This document shows, in pieces, positions 20,126 through 31,311 of a stretch of DNA of 64,000 bases (positions within the stretch are counted from its first letter, which is position 1; each line of letters opens with the position of its first letter). The translations under genes and the position numbers were made by a program. The DNA lies in assembly GCF_000420345.1 (NCBI RefSeq), contig NZ_ATUT01000003.1, positions 1 to 64,000 on the forward strand. The letters run 5' to 3'. The notes beneath the pieces are model-generated. The model was not told where the DNA came from and did no database searches. It was given only the letters and a program-made list of their open reading frames with translations. Source of the DNA: Faecalicoccus pleomorphus DSM 20574 (GTDB lineage Bacteria > Bacillota_I > Bacilli_A > Erysipelotrichales > Erysipelotrichaceae).

Positions 20126-21310
20126 TTATCCGATGATTTCAGTAACGTTTCCGGCACCTACAGTGTGTCCACCTTCACGAATAGAGAACTTAGTTCCGTT
20201 TTCGATAGCGATTGGGTGAATCAATTCTACAGACATTTCAACGTTGTCACCAGGCATTACCATGTCAGTTCCTTCTGGAAGAGTGATAACACCAGTTACG
20301 TCAGTTGTACGGAAGTAGAACTGAGGACGGTAGTTAGAAACGAATGGAGTGTGACGTCCACCTTCTTCTTTAGTCAGTACGTAAACCTGAGCCTTGAAAG
20401 TAGTGTGTGGGTGTACACTTCCTGGTTTAGCTAAAACCTGTCCACGCTGAATTTCATCACGTGCGATACCACGAAGCAAAGCACCGATGTTGTCACCAGC
20501 CTGAGCAACGTCCAACTGTTTGTGGAACATTTCCAAACCAGTTAATACTGTCTTACGAGTTTCTTTGATACCAACGATTTCAACTTCGTCGTTCAAGTGA
20601 GCCTGTCCACGTTCAACACGTCCTGTAGCAACAGTACCACGACCAGAAATAGTCATAACGTCTTCTACAGCCATCAAGAATGGTTTATCGATGTCACGTT
20701 CAGGATCTGGAATCCAGCTGTCAACAGCATCCATCAATTCGTTGATAGATTCAACATATTTTGGATCGCCTTCCAAAGCCTTCAATGCAGAACCACGGAT
20801 AACTGGTGTGTTGTCTCCATCGAATCCATATTCATTAAGAAGTTCACGAACTTCCATTTCTACTAAGTCGATCAATTCTTCGTCATCAACCATGTCGCAT
20901 TTGTTCAAGTAAACAACGATGTAAGGTACACCTACCTGACGAGCCAACAAGATGTGTTCACGAGTCTGAGGCATAGGTCCATCAGATGCAGCTACTACAA
21001 GGATAGCACCATCCATCTGAGCAGCACCAGTGATCATGTTCTTAACGTAGTCGGCGTGGCCTGGGCAGTCAACGTGTGCATAGTGACGTTTCTCAGTTTC
21101 ATATTCAACGTGAGCTGTGTTGATTGTGATTCCACGTTCTTTTTCTTCTGGAGCACCGTCGATCTGATCGTAAGCAGTTGCTTTGGCCTGACCTTTCTGA
21201 GCCAATACGTTCGTAATAGCAGCTGTTAATGTTGTTTTACCATGGTCAACATGACCGATTGTACCAATATTAACATGGGTTTTACTTCTGTCAAATTTTT
21301 CCTTTGCCAT
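20126..21310 (-). CDS. tuf: Elongation factor Tu
   Basis: A 394-residue GTPase that brings aminoacyl-tRNA to the ribosome. The G1 motif [29 protein letters not shown] (G3), NKCDMVD (G4) and the domain 2-3 blocks are all intact. It is the last gene of the str operon, 72 bases after fusA, and is followed by a strong terminator. Confidence 0.99.
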   Translation of the reverse strand: MAKEKFDRSKTHVNIGTIGHVDHGKTTLTAAITNVLAQKGQAKATAYDQIDGAPEEKERGITINTAHVEYETEKRHYAHVDCPGHADYVKNMITGAAQMDGAILVVAASDGPMPQTREHILLARQVGVPYIVVYLNKCDMVDDEELIDLVEMEVRELLNEYGFDGDNTPVIRGSALKALEGDPKYVESINELMDAVDSWIPDPERDIDKPFLMAVEDVMTISGRGTVATGRVERGQAHLNDEVEIVGIKETRKTVLTGLEMFHKQLDVAQAGDNIGALLRGIARDEIQRGQVLAKPGSVHPHTTFKAQVYVLTKEEGGRHTPFVSNYRPQFYFRTTDVTGVITLPEGTDMVMPGDNVEMSVELIHPIAIENGTKFSIREGGHTVGAGNVTEIIG

Positions 21311-21382
21311 TTTAGTTTTCCTCCTAATTAAAAATTAAAATTCATGCAAAAACATTGTACTTTAGAACCAAGCGAAAAGCAA

Positions 21383-23482
21383 CTAGTTTTCGCTTGAATT
21401 CTCTTTAATGATCTTCTCTGCAATGCTCTTAGGAACTTCAGAGTAGTGATCAAATTTCATGGAGTAAGTTCCACGTCCCTGTGTAAAGCTACGCAAGTCA
21501 GTTACGTAACCAAACATTTCTGACAATGGAATGTGAGCACGTACGATTACGGCATTTCCGCGCTCTTCCTGTTCTGTGATAGAACCACGACGACTGGAAA
21601 CGTCACCCATAACGCTACCTAAGTATTCAGCCGGTGCTGTTACCTCAACAAACATGATTGGCTCCAACAATACCGGATTACACTTTTTGGCAGCTTCACG
21701 AAGTGCCATGCTGGCGGCAATCTTATAGGCCATTTCACTGGAATCGACATCATGGTAAGAACCATCGAACAGTGTAGCTTTGATATCGATAACCGGATAA
21801 CCGGCGATCATACCATTATTTAAGGCATCCTTCAAACCTTCTTCTGTTGGTTTGATGTACTCTCTTGGTACGGAACCACCAACGATCGCATCCACGAATT
21901 CAAATCCTTTACCTTCTTCATTTGGTTCGAATTTGATCCATACATGACCGTATTGTCCACGACCACCAGACTGACGAATGTATTTACCTTCACAGTCAGC
22001 AGCGGTACGAATTGTTTCACGGTAAGCAACCTGAGGCTGTCCTACGTTGGCTTCTACCTTAAATTCACGACGCAGACGGTCAACGATGATATCCAAGTGA
22101 AGTTCACCAACACCGGCAATGATCGTCTGTCCTGTTTCTTCGTTTGTATATGTTTTGAAAGTAGGGTCTTCTTCAGCCAATTTACTTAAAGCCAAGCCCA
22201 TTTTATCCTGGTCAGCTTTTGTTTTTGGTTCCAAAGACAATTCGATAACTGGTTCAGGGAATTCCATAGATTCCAGAATGATTGGATGTTTTTCATCACA
22301 CAGCGTATCCCCTGTTGTCGTAACCTTTAGACCTACGGCAGCAGCGATATCTCCGGCCCAAACCTGATCGATTTCTTTACGATGGTTGGCGTGCATCTGT
22401 ACGATACGTCCGAAACGTTCTTTCTTATCCTTTGTAGAGTTCAATACATAGCTTCCTGCAGTTGCAGTACCAGAGTACACACGGAAGAAACTTAATTTTC
22501 CTACAAATGGGTCTGTTGCGATCTTAAATGCCAATGCTGAGAATGGTTCATCATCGCTTGGATGACGTTCATCTTCTTCACCGTCCAAAGTTGTACCTTT
22601 GATAGCCGGTACATCTAATGGGCTAGGCAGATAATCTACAACTGCATCCAGAACCTGCTGAACACCTTTGTTTTTGTATGCGGAACCACACAATACCGGG
22701 AAGAAATCACCAGCACATACGGCAATACGCAATACACGTTTGATTTCACTGATTTCAGGTTCTTCACCTTCCAGAACCATCATCATGAAATCTTCATCAT
22801 AATCGGCTAAGTATTCTAATAATTTAGCACGATATTCTTCGACTAAATCCTGGCTTTCTTCAGGAATGGCAATTTCCGTAATGATACGTCCATAGTCACC
22901 ACTGAATGTATAAGCCTTACGTTCGATGATATCGATGATACCTTCGAAGTCACTTTCAGCACCGATTGGTAACTGAATTGGGCAGGACTTAGCTCCTAAA
23001 CGATCAATGATCGTGTTACAAGACATGATGAAGTCTGCACCTGTCGCATCCATTTTGTTGACAAATACGATACGAGGTACACCATATGTCGTCGCCTGAC
23101 GCCATACAGTTTCTGTCTGCGGTTCAACACCGGCTTTGGCATCCAGAACGGTTACAGCACCATCCAATACACGCAAAGAACGTTCAACTTCTACGGTGAA
23201 GTCAACGTGGCCTGGTGTATCGATGATATTGATACGGCATTCCGGTCCGGTTCCATCTAATTTTTTCCAGTGACAAGTTGTGGCAGCAGAAGTAATCGTG
23301 ATACCACGTTCCTGTTCCTGTTCCATCCAGTCCATTGTACTGGCACCTTCATGTGTTTCCCCAATTTTATGGTTAACACCAGAGTAATAAAGGATACGTT
23401 CAGTTGTTGTCGTTTTACCGGCATCGATGTGCGCCATGATACCAATGTTACGAGTATTTTCCAGACTATATTCTCTAGGCAT
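21383..23482 (-). CDS. fusA: Elongation factor G
   Basis: A 699-residue translocase GTPase. [19 protein letters not shown] (G1), [20 protein letters not shown] (G3) and [10 protein letters not shown] (G4) are clear, and domains II-V are full length, with the domain IV tip [13 protein letters not shown]. It moves tRNA and mRNA during elongation and helps ribosome recycling. It lies between rpsG and tuf. Confidence 0.99.
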   Translation of the reverse strand: MPREYSLENTRNIGIMAHIDAGKTTTTERILYYSGVNHKIGETHEGASTMDWMEQEQERGITITSAATTCHWKKLDGTGPECRINIIDTPGHVDFTVEVERSLRVLDGAVTVLDAKAGVEPQTETVWRQATTYGVPRIVFVNKMDATGADFIMSCNTIIDRLGAKSCPIQLPIGAESDFEGIIDIIERKAYTFSGDYGRIITEIAIPEESQDLVEEYRAKLLEYLADYDEDFMMMVLEGEEPEISEIKRVLRIAVCAGDFFPVLCGSAYKNKGVQQVLDAVVDYLPSPLDVPAIKGTTLDGEEDERHPSDDEPFSALAFKIATDPFVGKLSFFRVYSGTATAGSYVLNSTKDKKERFGRIVQMHANHRKEIDQVWAGDIAAAVGLKVTTTGDTLCDEKHPIILESMEFPEPVIELSLEPKTKADQDKMGLALSKLAEEDPTFKTYTNEETGQTIIAGVGELHLDIIVDRLRREFKVEANVGQPQVAYRETIRTAADCEGKYIRQSGGRGQYGHVWIKFEPNEEGKGFEFVDAIVGGSVPREYIKPTEEGLKDALNNGMIAGYPVIDIKATLFDGSYHDVDSSEMAYKIAASMALREAAKKCNPVLLEPIMFVEVTAPAEYLGSVMGDVSSRRGSITEQEERGNAVIVRAHIPLSEMFGYVTDLRSFTQGRGTYSMKFDHYSEVPKSIAEKIIKENSSEN

Positions 23483-23503
23483 AAACTAAACTTTTCTCCT
23501 TTC

Positions 23504-23974
23504 TTACCAGCGGTAGTGAGCAAAGGCTTTATTTGCTTCCGCCATTTTATGAGTGTCTTCACGTTTCTTAACGCTGGCACCCGTTCCGTTAGATGCATCA
23601 ATGATTTCTGCAGCTAAACGCTGTTCCATAGTTTTTTCATTTCTTAAACGTGCATAGTTAACGATCCAACGCAGACCTAATGTCAAACGACGTTCGTCAC
23701 TTACTTCTACTGGCACCTGATAGTTGGCACCACCAACACGTCTAACCTTCAGCTCTAACTGAGGCATAACGTTTTCCAATGCTTGTTCGAAAACTTCCAT
23801 TGGCTGTTTTCCTGTTTTTACTTCAACGATTTCAAACGCGTTGTACAGAATTGTCTGTGCAACCCCTCTTTTACCATCAATCATGATTTTATTGATCAGA
23901 CGAGTGACCAATTTGGAGTTATACATAGGGTCAACTAATACATCACGTTTGGCAATGTGTCCTTTTCTAGGCAT
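23504..23974 (-). CDS. rpsG: 30S ribosomal protein S7
   Basis: A 156-residue S7 that organises the 30S head and the E-site region. [16 protein letters not shown] and the hairpin block [19 protein letters not shown] are conserved. It is the second gene of the str operon. Confidence 0.98.
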   Translation of the reverse strand: MPRKGHIAKRDVLVDPMYNSKLVTRLINKIMIDGKRGVAQTILYNAFEIVEVKTGKQPMEVFEQALENVMPQLELKVRRVGGANYQVPVEVSDERRLTLGLRWIVNYARLRNEKTMEQRLAAEIIDASNGTGASVKKREDTHKMAEANKAFAHYRW

Positions 23975-23998
23975 TTAATTTCCTCCTTTCACGATTGA

Positions 23999-24412
23999 CT
24001 ACTTCTTCGGTTTCTTAGTTCCATATAAAGAACGAGATTGTTTACGGTCATTTACACCGGCACAGTCTAATGTTCCACGAACGATGTGGTAACGAACACC
24101 TGGTAAGTCCTTAACACGACCACCACGAATCAATACAACACTGTGCTCCTGCAAGTTGTGTCCGATACCTGGAATGTAAGCTGTAACTTCCATTCCGTTG
24201 CTCAAACGAACACGGGCATATTTACGAAGTGCTGAGTTTGGTTTCTTTGGTGTCATGGTACCAACACGTGTACATACTCCACGTTTCTGTGGGCTGGACA
24301 AGTTAGTTGGTCTTGACTTCAGTGAGTTGTACCCACGGTTCAAAGCTGGTGACTTTGAAACGTTCTGACTGGCCTTACGACCTTTACGAATCAACTGGTT
24401 GATTGTAGGCAT
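23999..24412 (-). CDS. rpsL: 30S ribosomal protein S12
   Basis: A 137-residue S12 at the decoding centre. The streptomycin-site segments read [17 protein letters not shown] and [13 protein letters not shown], with wild-type lysines at both classical resistance positions. It is the first gene of the str operon and has GGAGG before the ATG. Confidence 0.98.
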   Translation of the reverse strand: MPTINQLIRKGRKASQNVSKSPALNRGYNSLKSRPTNLSSPQKRGVCTRVGTMTPKKPNSALRKYARVRLSNGMEVTAYIPGIGHNLQEHSVVLIRGGRVKDLPGVRYHIVRGTLDCAGVNDRKQSRSLYGTKKPKK

Positions 24413-24546
24413 AAGTACCCTCCTTTCAAAAACTTCTTAACACACGTTTCCGGGTGTGTCTTTTTCATCCGTTTTATATGGGATTCTTTCGAATCCCTCA
24501 TTTACGCATGCACGAATAGATTACATTTTTTAAACTTCAATGTCAA
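24413..24546 (-). promoter_or_regulatory. str operon promoter and structured leader
   Basis: On the minus strand TTGACA (24541-24546) and TAATCT (24518-24523) are separated by 17 bases. The leader of about 100 bases holds two hairpins. One is GGGATTC/GAATCCC (24480-24497) and the other is ACACAC/GTGTGT (24440-24459), just before the rpsL ribosome binding site. The rest of the gap to 24635 is AT-rich, with no gene. Confidence 0.8.
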
Positions 24547-24635
24547 ATACTTTTTTAATTTTTTCATGAAAAATTTTGTTCTTTCGACAAATAAACTATT
24601 TTAGATTCTTTAAAAGACAATTTAGCGTCTGCACA

Positions 24636-25226
24636 TTAGTGAATTTCTTCATTAAAGGAAGCAATCAGTTTTTCAAAATATTCAACCTGACCAATAGAAA
24701 AATAACGATACCAGGCATCCAAGGTCTGTTCTGAATAAAGCTTTAAATTTTCCATGATGTATTTGATCCAAAGAAGTGAAACGGCAAAACTTGCGGTAAT
24801 CAAATTTTGATCTTGAACGGCAACCTTATCAATATAATAGGAATAACCTTTATAAGTATCGATGCTCTGTAAATAGAATAAAGCATTGCCTGTATGTTGA
24901 TACCTATTTAAAATCCCCTGTTTTGCCAACCCCAATGTAGCCCCATAAATAGCCGCTACCGTTTTACCAGCTTCCAGAAAAGAAACAGTTCTTTCCAAGA
25001 TCGGCTGATGTTGATCTTCCATCCATGTATCTGGCCCAATCAACAATAGTGCAGCAGCCTGTTCTTCATCCATTTCATTTATACAGATATCCGGAACGAT
25101 TTTTAATCCTCCCGCAGTTGTGACTGGCTCTTTCGATATCCCTACAGTAAAAAGTTCAAATGACGAAGTTTCTTTCATCTACTGTAATGGCAAACCTTGC
25201 AGTAAATACATATATATCTTTTTCAT
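24636..25226 (-). pseudogene. DJ-1/PfpI (YdeA-like) class I amidotransferase-fold protein, broken
   Basis: A good ribosome binding site (AAGGAA) precedes an ATG at 25226, giving MKKIYMYLLQGLPLQ and then an in-frame TAG (25179-25181). The same frame continues with a typical DJ-1-fold body of 180 residues (FELFTVGISKEPVTTAGGL onward). Relative to the family, about 15-20 residues after the first beta strand seem to be missing. The nucleophile position reads AAIYGAT where the family has AAICGA, so the catalytic Cys is Tyr. Three lesions point to a dead gene. A shortened 180-residue protein from 25178 could still be made, but no ribosome binding site is seen for it. Confidence 0.8.
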
Positions 25227-25252
25227 TCTATTTCCTTCCATTTTCTACTTTT

Positions 25253-26171
25253 TTAAAAATTGGCATCGCGCATTGTTTTAGCACTTCCTGTCTGCCCATT
25301 ATTCATCTGATCAAAAACCGTTTCATAAGCCTGTACCTGCTCTAAGGACAAAGCTTTATCCAAACGAACATACACTTTACCAAATACATAATTATATATA
25401 TTGATGATGATCGATGCTATTGACTTTATTTAAGCGATCATAGGCGGCTTGTTTCGATGCACAGATTTCGATCGTACCTCCGCTTAAATGTGCATTAGCT
25501 TTGGAAGACTTGCCCGCAATGGTTTGATCTTCAAAATAAGCTTTATCAACAACCTGCTCCAGCTCTTCATCGATTATAGTTGCCTGATCATAATAAAAGA
25601 CATCGGATATAGGCAGACCCTGCTCCTTTAAAAAATCGATCATTTGTTTGACGGATTCCAAATTTGAAAACTGTAATGTTGTATCTTCTTGAACTGGCTT
25701 TTCCACTGGTTCTTTCAATCCTTCTACCTCTGTTTTAAACGAAGTATTTACGGGATGAGTCCGATAATGTTTAGCTGATTCTTCATCATATCTTGCTTCG
25801 ACATAAACGGTTTGTCCATTCTTTAAATTTTCATTGGGTTTTACTGTATATTTGACTGTTGTGAAAAAATCATTATAATTCCCCGGGTCCATCATACATG
25901 CTACATCTGCTTTTCCTTTACCATTAGTACCATAAAAAGTTATCGTACAATCCTCTTCATCCATCAAGGACACATTTGCTTTCGCAAAGAAGAGAAAATA
26001 GCTTCCCCCTGTCAATACCCCCAGGATCAAAATTACCAACAAGAGAATCAGTATCTTCTTGGGCTTGGATTTCATATTGTTTTCTGGATTCTCTTCTGTT
26101 AATTCACAACCACATTTTACGCAATGTTTACCACTTTCATAGGATTTTCCACAAGATTTACAAACTTTCAT
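25253..26171 (-). pseudogene. Zinc-ribbon membrane protein, frameshifted near its end
   Basis: The N-terminus has a zinc ribbon (CKSCGKSYESGKHCVKCGC), then a basic linker, one transmembrane segment (residues about 40-63) and an extracellular domain of about 190 residues. The frame ends at 25392, but the next frame continues for 46 codons to a TAA at 25253, with normal codon use (VFGKVYVRLDKALSLEQ). The break is at a TATATATA run (25393-25401). One more TA unit would join the two parts. Such zinc-ribbon proteins are often of unknown envelope function. GGAG lies before the ATG at 26171. Confidence 0.75.
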
Positions 26172-26308
26172 TTCTCTCCTTTGATTTTATTATGCTCGAT
26201 TTAGATTTCAGTCACAAAGTATTTTCATCGTTTAAAAAGACAAAACATCATCCAAATTTATCTATTTTTTTATTATAATAGGTACGAGGACAGAAAAGAG
26301 GAATGAAT

Positions 26309-27118
26309 ATGAAACACAAAATTATTTTTCTTGATATGGACGGAACTTTGTATCAGACAGAAAATGATATCATACAAGATAACGCGTTGGATGCAATCCA
26401 AATGTTAAAAGATAAAGGATATAAGGTATGTGCCGCTACCGGAAGACCTTTAAATCAGATGAAGTTGATCTTGGAAAGAGTGCAGTTTGATGATTATGTG
26501 CTGATCAACGGAAGCTATATTCTTGATAAAGATTTCAATGAGATCGGTGCCTATCCTATTGAAAAAGAAACAGTAGAAGAACTGGTACAGCTTTGTAAGG
26601 ATCATAAATTCGGATTGATGTTTCATTTCGGTGATGCGACATATATCTACAACGATTTTTATCCGATGTATTATTTCTGTAAATATTGTAATGTACTGGA
26701 TTCTTTATTTTACGATCAGACACAGACTTTCCATAAACGTCACCGTGTCTTTAATGCCGTGATCATGACAAAAGATAAAACTAGTTTGGATGCTTTTATG
26801 AAGGAACATCCAAATCTTCGTTCTGATTTGATCAACGTTAAAACCGATGGCTTCTGTTTTGATATCTTTAATGCCGATAATGACAAATCCAAGGGAATCG
26901 ATCTGGTATTAAACAAAAACAACATGACATGGAAGGATACGATCTGTATTGGAGACAGCACGAATGATATTGGCATGTTAGAAAAAGCAGATATCGGAGT
27001 TGCGATGGGAAGTGCGTCCGATTATGTCAAAAGCTTTGCCAATTGGTCAACAACCAGTACCTATGAAAATGGTATCTTTAATGCCGTGGCAAAAATATTA
27101 AAGGAAGAGGACAACTAA
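26309..27118 (+). CDS. HAD-superfamily Cof-type phosphatase
   Basis: A 269-residue HAD hydrolase of the Cof (IIB) group. Motif I is FLDMDGTLY near the start, the C2B cap follows, and motif IV is CIGDSTNDIGMLEKADIGVAMG. These enzymes dephosphorylate sugar phosphates, flavins or cofactors. The substrate is unknown. I chose the ATG at 26309 because GAGG is seven bases away. An ATG two codons earlier is too close to it. The stop codon overlaps the convergent ABC ATPase stop. Confidence 0.92.
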   Translation: MKHKIIFLDMDGTLYQTENDIIQDNALDAIQMLKDKGYKVCAATGRPLNQMKLILERVQFDDYVLINGSYILDKDFNEIGAYPIEKETVEELVQLCKDHKFGLMFHFGDATYIYNDFYPMYYFCKYCNVLDSLFYDQTQTFHKRHRVFNAVIMTKDKTSLDAFMKEHPNLRSDLINVKTDGFCFDIFNADNDKSKGIDLVLNKNNMTWKDTICIGDSTNDIGMLEKADIGVAMGSASDYVKSFANWSTTSTYENGIFNAVAKILKEEDN

Positions 27119-27723
27119 TCCCCTTCCTTTTTAAATTCTATAAAGTTTTGACCCACCTTCCTGGCTTCTTGGGCATCATGCGTCACATATAATAAGGTAA
27201 ATTGTTTTGTTTCCTGTAGTTTGATCAAGGTATCGATCAATTCATATTTTGAGGTTTGATCCAAGGAATTCAAGCCTTCATCAATCAACAACAGATCCGG
27301 CTCTTTGATCAAGGCTCTTGCCAGAGAAATACGCTGTCTCTGTCCACCGGAGAGGGTTTTACACTTTTGTTCTAAAATTGAATCTACACCTACAAGCCTG
27401 GCGGCATGCTCTACCTTTCTTGCCAAATCGCTTTTGGAGAGGGTTCTTTGATCGATGCCATAGGCAATATTCTCTTTTACCGTAATCGCATCGAAGAGTC
27501 GGTCATTTTGAAACATAAACGATATCTTCAAAGATGGTGGTATTCGGATGTTTCCACTTGTGATGCTCTCTAAGCCGGCAATCATTCTTAATAGCGTTGT
27601 CTTTCCACAGCCGCTTGGCCCAAAAAACACTGTTCTCTGTTTCTCGGGAATCTGCATAGACATATCCCGCAGGGCCACTACACCGTTTTCATAAATTTTG
27701 CTCACATTACAAATTTCAATCAT
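27115..27723 (-). CDS. Orphan ABC transporter ATP-binding protein (NitT/TauT-like)
   Basis: A 202-residue ATPase with Walker A GPSGCGKTTLL, the signature LSGGQRQRISLARAL, Walker B LLLIDEG and the switch histidine in YVTHDAQEA. It resembles nitrate/sulfonate-type importers, but no permease or binding protein gene is adjacent. The ATG at 27723 gives the standard N-terminus MIEICNVSKIYENG. It has no Shine-Dalgarno sequence. A TGG-extended -10 box TACAAT ends six bases before it, so the mRNA may be leaderless. A start 12 codons earlier would overlap the ABC exporter gene. Confidence 0.85.
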   Translation of the reverse strand: MIEICNVSKIYENGVVALRDMSMQIPEKQRTVFFGPSGCGKTTLLRMIAGLESITSGNIRIPPSLKISFMFQNDRLFDAITVKENIAYGIDQRTLSKSDLARKVEHAARLVGVDSILEQKCKTLSGGQRQRISLARALIKEPDLLLIDEGLNSLDQTSKYELIDTLIKLQETKQFTLLYVTHDAQEARKVGQNFIEFKKEGD

Positions 27724-27751
27724 GCACTTATTGTACCAAACTCTACGATTT

Positions 27752-29503
27752 CTATCCATTCACAGACGATGAAAACTGGCTGTTGTAGAGCTGATAATAG
27801 AATCCTTTTTGTGATAATAGATCCTGATGTTTTCCCTGTTCTACGATCTTTCCTTCTTTCATCACCAGGATTCGATCGGCATTTTGAATAGTGGATAATC
27901 GATGGGCCACAATAAAACTTGTTCTTCCTTTCATCAGCGTTTCAAAAGCTTTTTGTACACGTAATTCGGTCATGGTATCGATAGAAGAAGTAGCTTCGTC
28001 TAAGATCAAGACCGATGGCGAACACAATAAAATTCGCGCAATGCACAATAACTGTTTTTGCCCCTGTGAAAGATTGCCTCCTCCTTCGGCCAGAATCGTG
28101 TCATAGCCCTCTGGCATCTGTAAGATAAAATTATGCGCATACGCTTTTTTAGCTGCCTCTATGATTTCTTCATCTGTGGCATCCGGCTTCCCATAGGCGA
28201 TATTCTCTTTGACCGTTGCCGCTTTTAACCATGTATCCTGTAAGACCATACCATAACTCGTACGCAAAGAATGACGCGTAATTTCACGAATGTCATGTCC
28301 ATCAAACCAGATGGTGCCTTTTTGCACATCGTAAAAGCGCATAAGAAGATTGATCAGTGTTGTTTTTCCACATCCAGTAGGTCCGACAATGGCAATGCGC
28401 TGTCCCGGTCTAACCGAAACGCTCAAATCCTGAATCAATGGTTTACTTGAACTATACGAAAAATCCACATGTTCCAGCACAACCTCTCCTTTTGGATCCA
28501 CCAAATTCAACGCTCCTTTTTTATCCGGAATTTCTGCCGGTTCATCAATGAGGGCAAAGACACGAGCCGCCGATGCGATCGAGTTTTGAAATTCGGTAAT
28601 AACACCGGTAATCTCATTAAAAGGCTTGGTGTATTGGTTGGTATAACTTAAAAAGCTGGACAGCTGACCGACACTGATCATAGAAGCTGTGCAAGCCAAG
28701 CTTCCCGCAATCGCCACACCGGCATAAATGGATGAATACATCAAACGGGTTGCCGGATTCGTAATAGAAGAATAAAAGGTGGCCTTTAAAGAATAAGTGG
28801 ATAATTTTTCATTGATCTGATCAAATTCTTTTTGTACTTCTTCCTGATGATTAAAGGCCTGCACCACTTTGATCCCGCCCAACATTTCATTGGTAAAAGC
28901 GGTTAACTGTCCTCTGGTCTGTGACTGATATGTAAACATCTGATATGATTTTTTCGCAATGAAATTTGCCAGTAAAAACGAAAGTGGACTTAATAACACA
29001 ACGATCAATGTGATCCAAATATTCAAACTGGCCATAAATAAGATTGTACCTACGATGGTCAAAACACCGGAAAAAAGCTGCGTAAACCCAAGCAATAAAC
29101 CATCTGAAAATTGATCGATATCCGTTATGATTCGACTGATTAAATCACCGGAAGCATGTTGATCTATATAAGATAAAGGCAATACCTGTAAATGATCAAA
29201 AGCCTGTACCCGCAAGTCTTTGACTACATGATACGTAATCTTATTATTGATGTGATTCATCAACCATTGTGCACAGGACGTCATTAAAATCGAAAGCGAA
29301 ATACCAAAAATGATGGCCATTAATCCAGAAAAATCGACCTGTCCGGCTCGTACGATCTTATCAACAGCCTTTCCGGTCATGATTGGCACATACAGGGTAA
29401 ATCCCACAACTATAATCGAAAGAAGAAAGGACAAGAATATCCACCAGCGATAAGGCTTTAAATATGTCAATATTCTTTGTAGCGTCTCTTTATTTTCACG
29501 CAT
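27752..29503 (-). CDS. Heterodimeric ABC exporter, subunit with canonical ATPase site
   Basis: A 583-residue half-transporter with six transmembrane helices followed by a nucleotide-binding domain. Walker A is GPTGCGKTT, the signature is LSQGQKQ, Walker B is VLILDEATSSID and the switch is VAHRLST, all canonical. With the next gene it forms a BmrCD/LmrCD-like exporter, probably for drugs or lipids. The ATG at 29503 follows AAAGGAG and begins one base after the partner's stop codon. Confidence 0.92.
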   Translation of the reverse strand: MRENKETLQRILTYLKPYRWWIFLSFLLSIIVVGFTLYVPIMTGKAVDKIVRAGQVDFSGLMAIIFGISLSILMTSCAQWLMNHINNKITYHVVKDLRVQAFDHLQVLPLSYIDQHASGDLISRIITDIDQFSDGLLLGFTQLFSGVLTIVGTILFMASLNIWITLIVVLLSPLSFLLANFIAKKSYQMFTYQSQTRGQLTAFTNEMLGGIKVVQAFNHQEEVQKEFDQINEKLSTYSLKATFYSSITNPATRLMYSSIYAGVAIAGSLACTASMISVGQLSSFLSYTNQYTKPFNEITGVITEFQNSIASAARVFALIDEPAEIPDKKGALNLVDPKGEVVLEHVDFSYSSSKPLIQDLSVSVRPGQRIAIVGPTGCGKTTLINLLMRFYDVQKGTIWFDGHDIREITRHSLRTSYGMVLQDTWLKAATVKENIAYGKPDATDEEIIEAAKKAYAHNFILQMPEGYDTILAEGGGNLSQGQKQLLCIARILLCSPSVLILDEATSSIDTMTELRVQKAFETLMKGRTSFIVAHRLSTIQNADRILVMKEGKIVEQGKHQDLLSQKGFYYQLYNSQFSSSVNG

Positions 29504-29504
29504 C

Positions 29505-31241
29505 CTAAGCCATCTCCTTTCCAAAGGATTGAGAAGCACATATTTCCTGATAAATCGAATTGTTTTGGATCAAATCTTGATGTTTTCCATAGCCAACAAG
29601 TTTTCCATCATCCATGACCAATATATGATCGGCATCATAAATGGCGGATACGCGCTGCGAAATAATAAAGACCGTTTGATTTTTCGTATTTGTTCGAATC
29701 GCATGGCGCAATCTGGCATCCGTCGCAAAGTCAAGTGCCGAAGCGCTGTCATCCAAGATCAGTATATCCGGATTTCCAACCAAAGCACGAGCGATGGTCA
29801 ATCTTTGTCTTTGACCACCGGAAAGATTGCTTCCTTTTTGAAGAATTTCCAGATCCAATCCTTCTTTCTTTTCCTCAACAAATTCTCTAGCCTGTGCAAT
29901 ATCTAAGGCCTCTAGTATTTCTTCATCTGTAGCATTTCTCTTTTTTAATTGCATATTCTTTCTTAGTGTTCCGGAAAATAATGTCGCCTTTTGTTCGACA
30001 AAGCCAATATGTTCACGAATCGAGAAAGGAGAAAGTGTACCGATTTCTTTTCCATATAAATAAATTTTTCCTTTGGTACGATCATAAAACCGGCACAAGA
30101 GATTGGCCAACGTGGACTTTCCGGCACCGGTAGCCCCAATGATTCCAATCGTTTCTCCCTGTTGTACTTGAAAGCTAATATCCTGCAACACTTCTTTTCC
30201 GGATTTCGCATATTGAAAACTGACATGTTCAAAAACAACTGCCGGAACATCTTTTATACAATTCAGATCTTCTAAATTCGAATCGGACTTCTCTAAAAAG
30301 GAAGGTACGTCAAAAATCGCATTGACACGTCCCAGACTCGCAAAGGCTCTGGATAAAAGAATGATCAGATTGGCCAGTTTGACAAGTTCTGTCAGAATTT
30401 GAAACATGTAATTGATCAAGGCAATAACTTCCCCTTGTGTCAATTCTCCCGCATTCACCTGCAGACCGCCAAAATATAGAATCGCAACAACGCCCAAATT
30501 AACGATCATATAGGTCAAAGGGTTTAATAATGCGGAAATCTTACCGACAAAGATTTGTTTTTGATACAGTGTATCTGTTTCCTGATGAAACTGTTCTTTT
30601 TCTTCGTCTTCTCTGGCAAAAGCACGCACTACACGAATACCGGTTAAATTCTCTCTTGTCTTCAACAAAACTTTATCCAATATCTGCTGCACCTTTTTAT
30701 ATAAAGGCATAGTCATCAACAAAATCGCAAAAACAACGATCATTAAAACCGGAATAACAACCACAAAAATCATGGCCGCCTTTACATTTACGCCAAAAGC
30801 CATAACCATAGCCCCAAATACAACAAAAGGAGAACGTAAAAATAGGCGCAAAAACATATTCAAGCCATTTTGTACCAGATTGATGTCATTGGTCATTCGG
30901 TTGATCAATGTCGATGTACCGATACGATCGATTTCCTGGAACGAAAATGTGTTGATATGAGCAAACAAATCTTTACGCATGGATTGCCCTAAGCTGACTG
31001 CCGATTTGGCGGCAAAGTATTGTGCCGTCAAAGAAAAGGCAAAACCGATGATTCCTAATAAAATCAGTAGCGCTGTCATCTTCCATAAAAAAATCGCATC
31101 CTTTTGGGCAATCCCCACATCAATCATCTGGGCAACAACCAGCGGAACAAACAGTTCAAAGGTTGCTTCTAACATCTTGAACAAAGGCGCTAAGATCGTG
31201 ATCAATGGATAGGCGCGTAAATAATGATATAATCGTTTCAT
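29505..31241 (-). CDS. Heterodimeric ABC exporter, subunit with degenerate ATPase site
   Basis: A 578-residue half-transporter with six transmembrane helices. The nucleotide-binding domain has Walker A GATGAGKST and signature LSGGQRQR. The catalytic glutamate after Walker B is Asp (LILDDSASALD), and the switch histidine is Gln (IISQRVSA). This is the known pattern of the degenerate partner in heterodimeric exporters. It is transcribed divergently from a LysR gene that may control it. Confidence 0.92.
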   Translation of the reverse strand: MKRLYHYLRAYPLITILAPLFKMLEATFELFVPLVVAQMIDVGIAQKDAIFLWKMTALLILLGIIGFAFSLTAQYFAAKSAVSLGQSMRKDLFAHINTFSFQEIDRIGTSTLINRMTNDINLVQNGLNMFLRLFLRSPFVVFGAMVMAFGVNVKAAMIFVVVIPVLMIVVFAILLMTMPLYKKVQQILDKVLLKTRENLTGIRVVRAFAREDEEKEQFHQETDTLYQKQIFVGKISALLNPLTYMIVNLGVVAILYFGGLQVNAGELTQGEVIALINYMFQILTELVKLANLIILLSRAFASLGRVNAIFDVPSFLEKSDSNLEDLNCIKDVPAVVFEHVSFQYAKSGKEVLQDISFQVQQGETIGIIGATGAGKSTLANLLCRFYDRTKGKIYLYGKEIGTLSPFSIREHIGFVEQKATLFSGTLRKNMQLKKRNATDEEILEALDIAQAREFVEEKKEGLDLEILQKGSNLSGGQRQRLTIARALVGNPDILILDDSASALDFATDARLRHAIRTNTKNQTVFIISQRVSAIYDADHILVMDDGKLVGYGKHQDLIQNNSIYQEICASQSFGKEMA

Positions 31242-31279
31242 ATTCCCGTTCCTTTCTATTCTACTTTAAAAGGTTCTGT

Positions 31280-31285
31280 TATAAT
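31280..31285 (+). promoter_or_regulatory. Extended -10 promoter of the LysR gene
   Basis: TGTTATAAT lies 27 bases before the LysR ATG and 38 bases from the divergent ABC exporter start. No clear -35 box is seen. The 70-base gap between the genes would hold any LysR operator. Confidence 0.6.
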
Positions 31286-31311
31286 GATTTCAAATCGAAA
31301 AGAGGCTTTTT

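Noticed and set aside
21832-23601. Alternative minus-strand ORFs inside fusA
   Set aside because: They lie in another frame of a certain, highly expressed gene and match no family.
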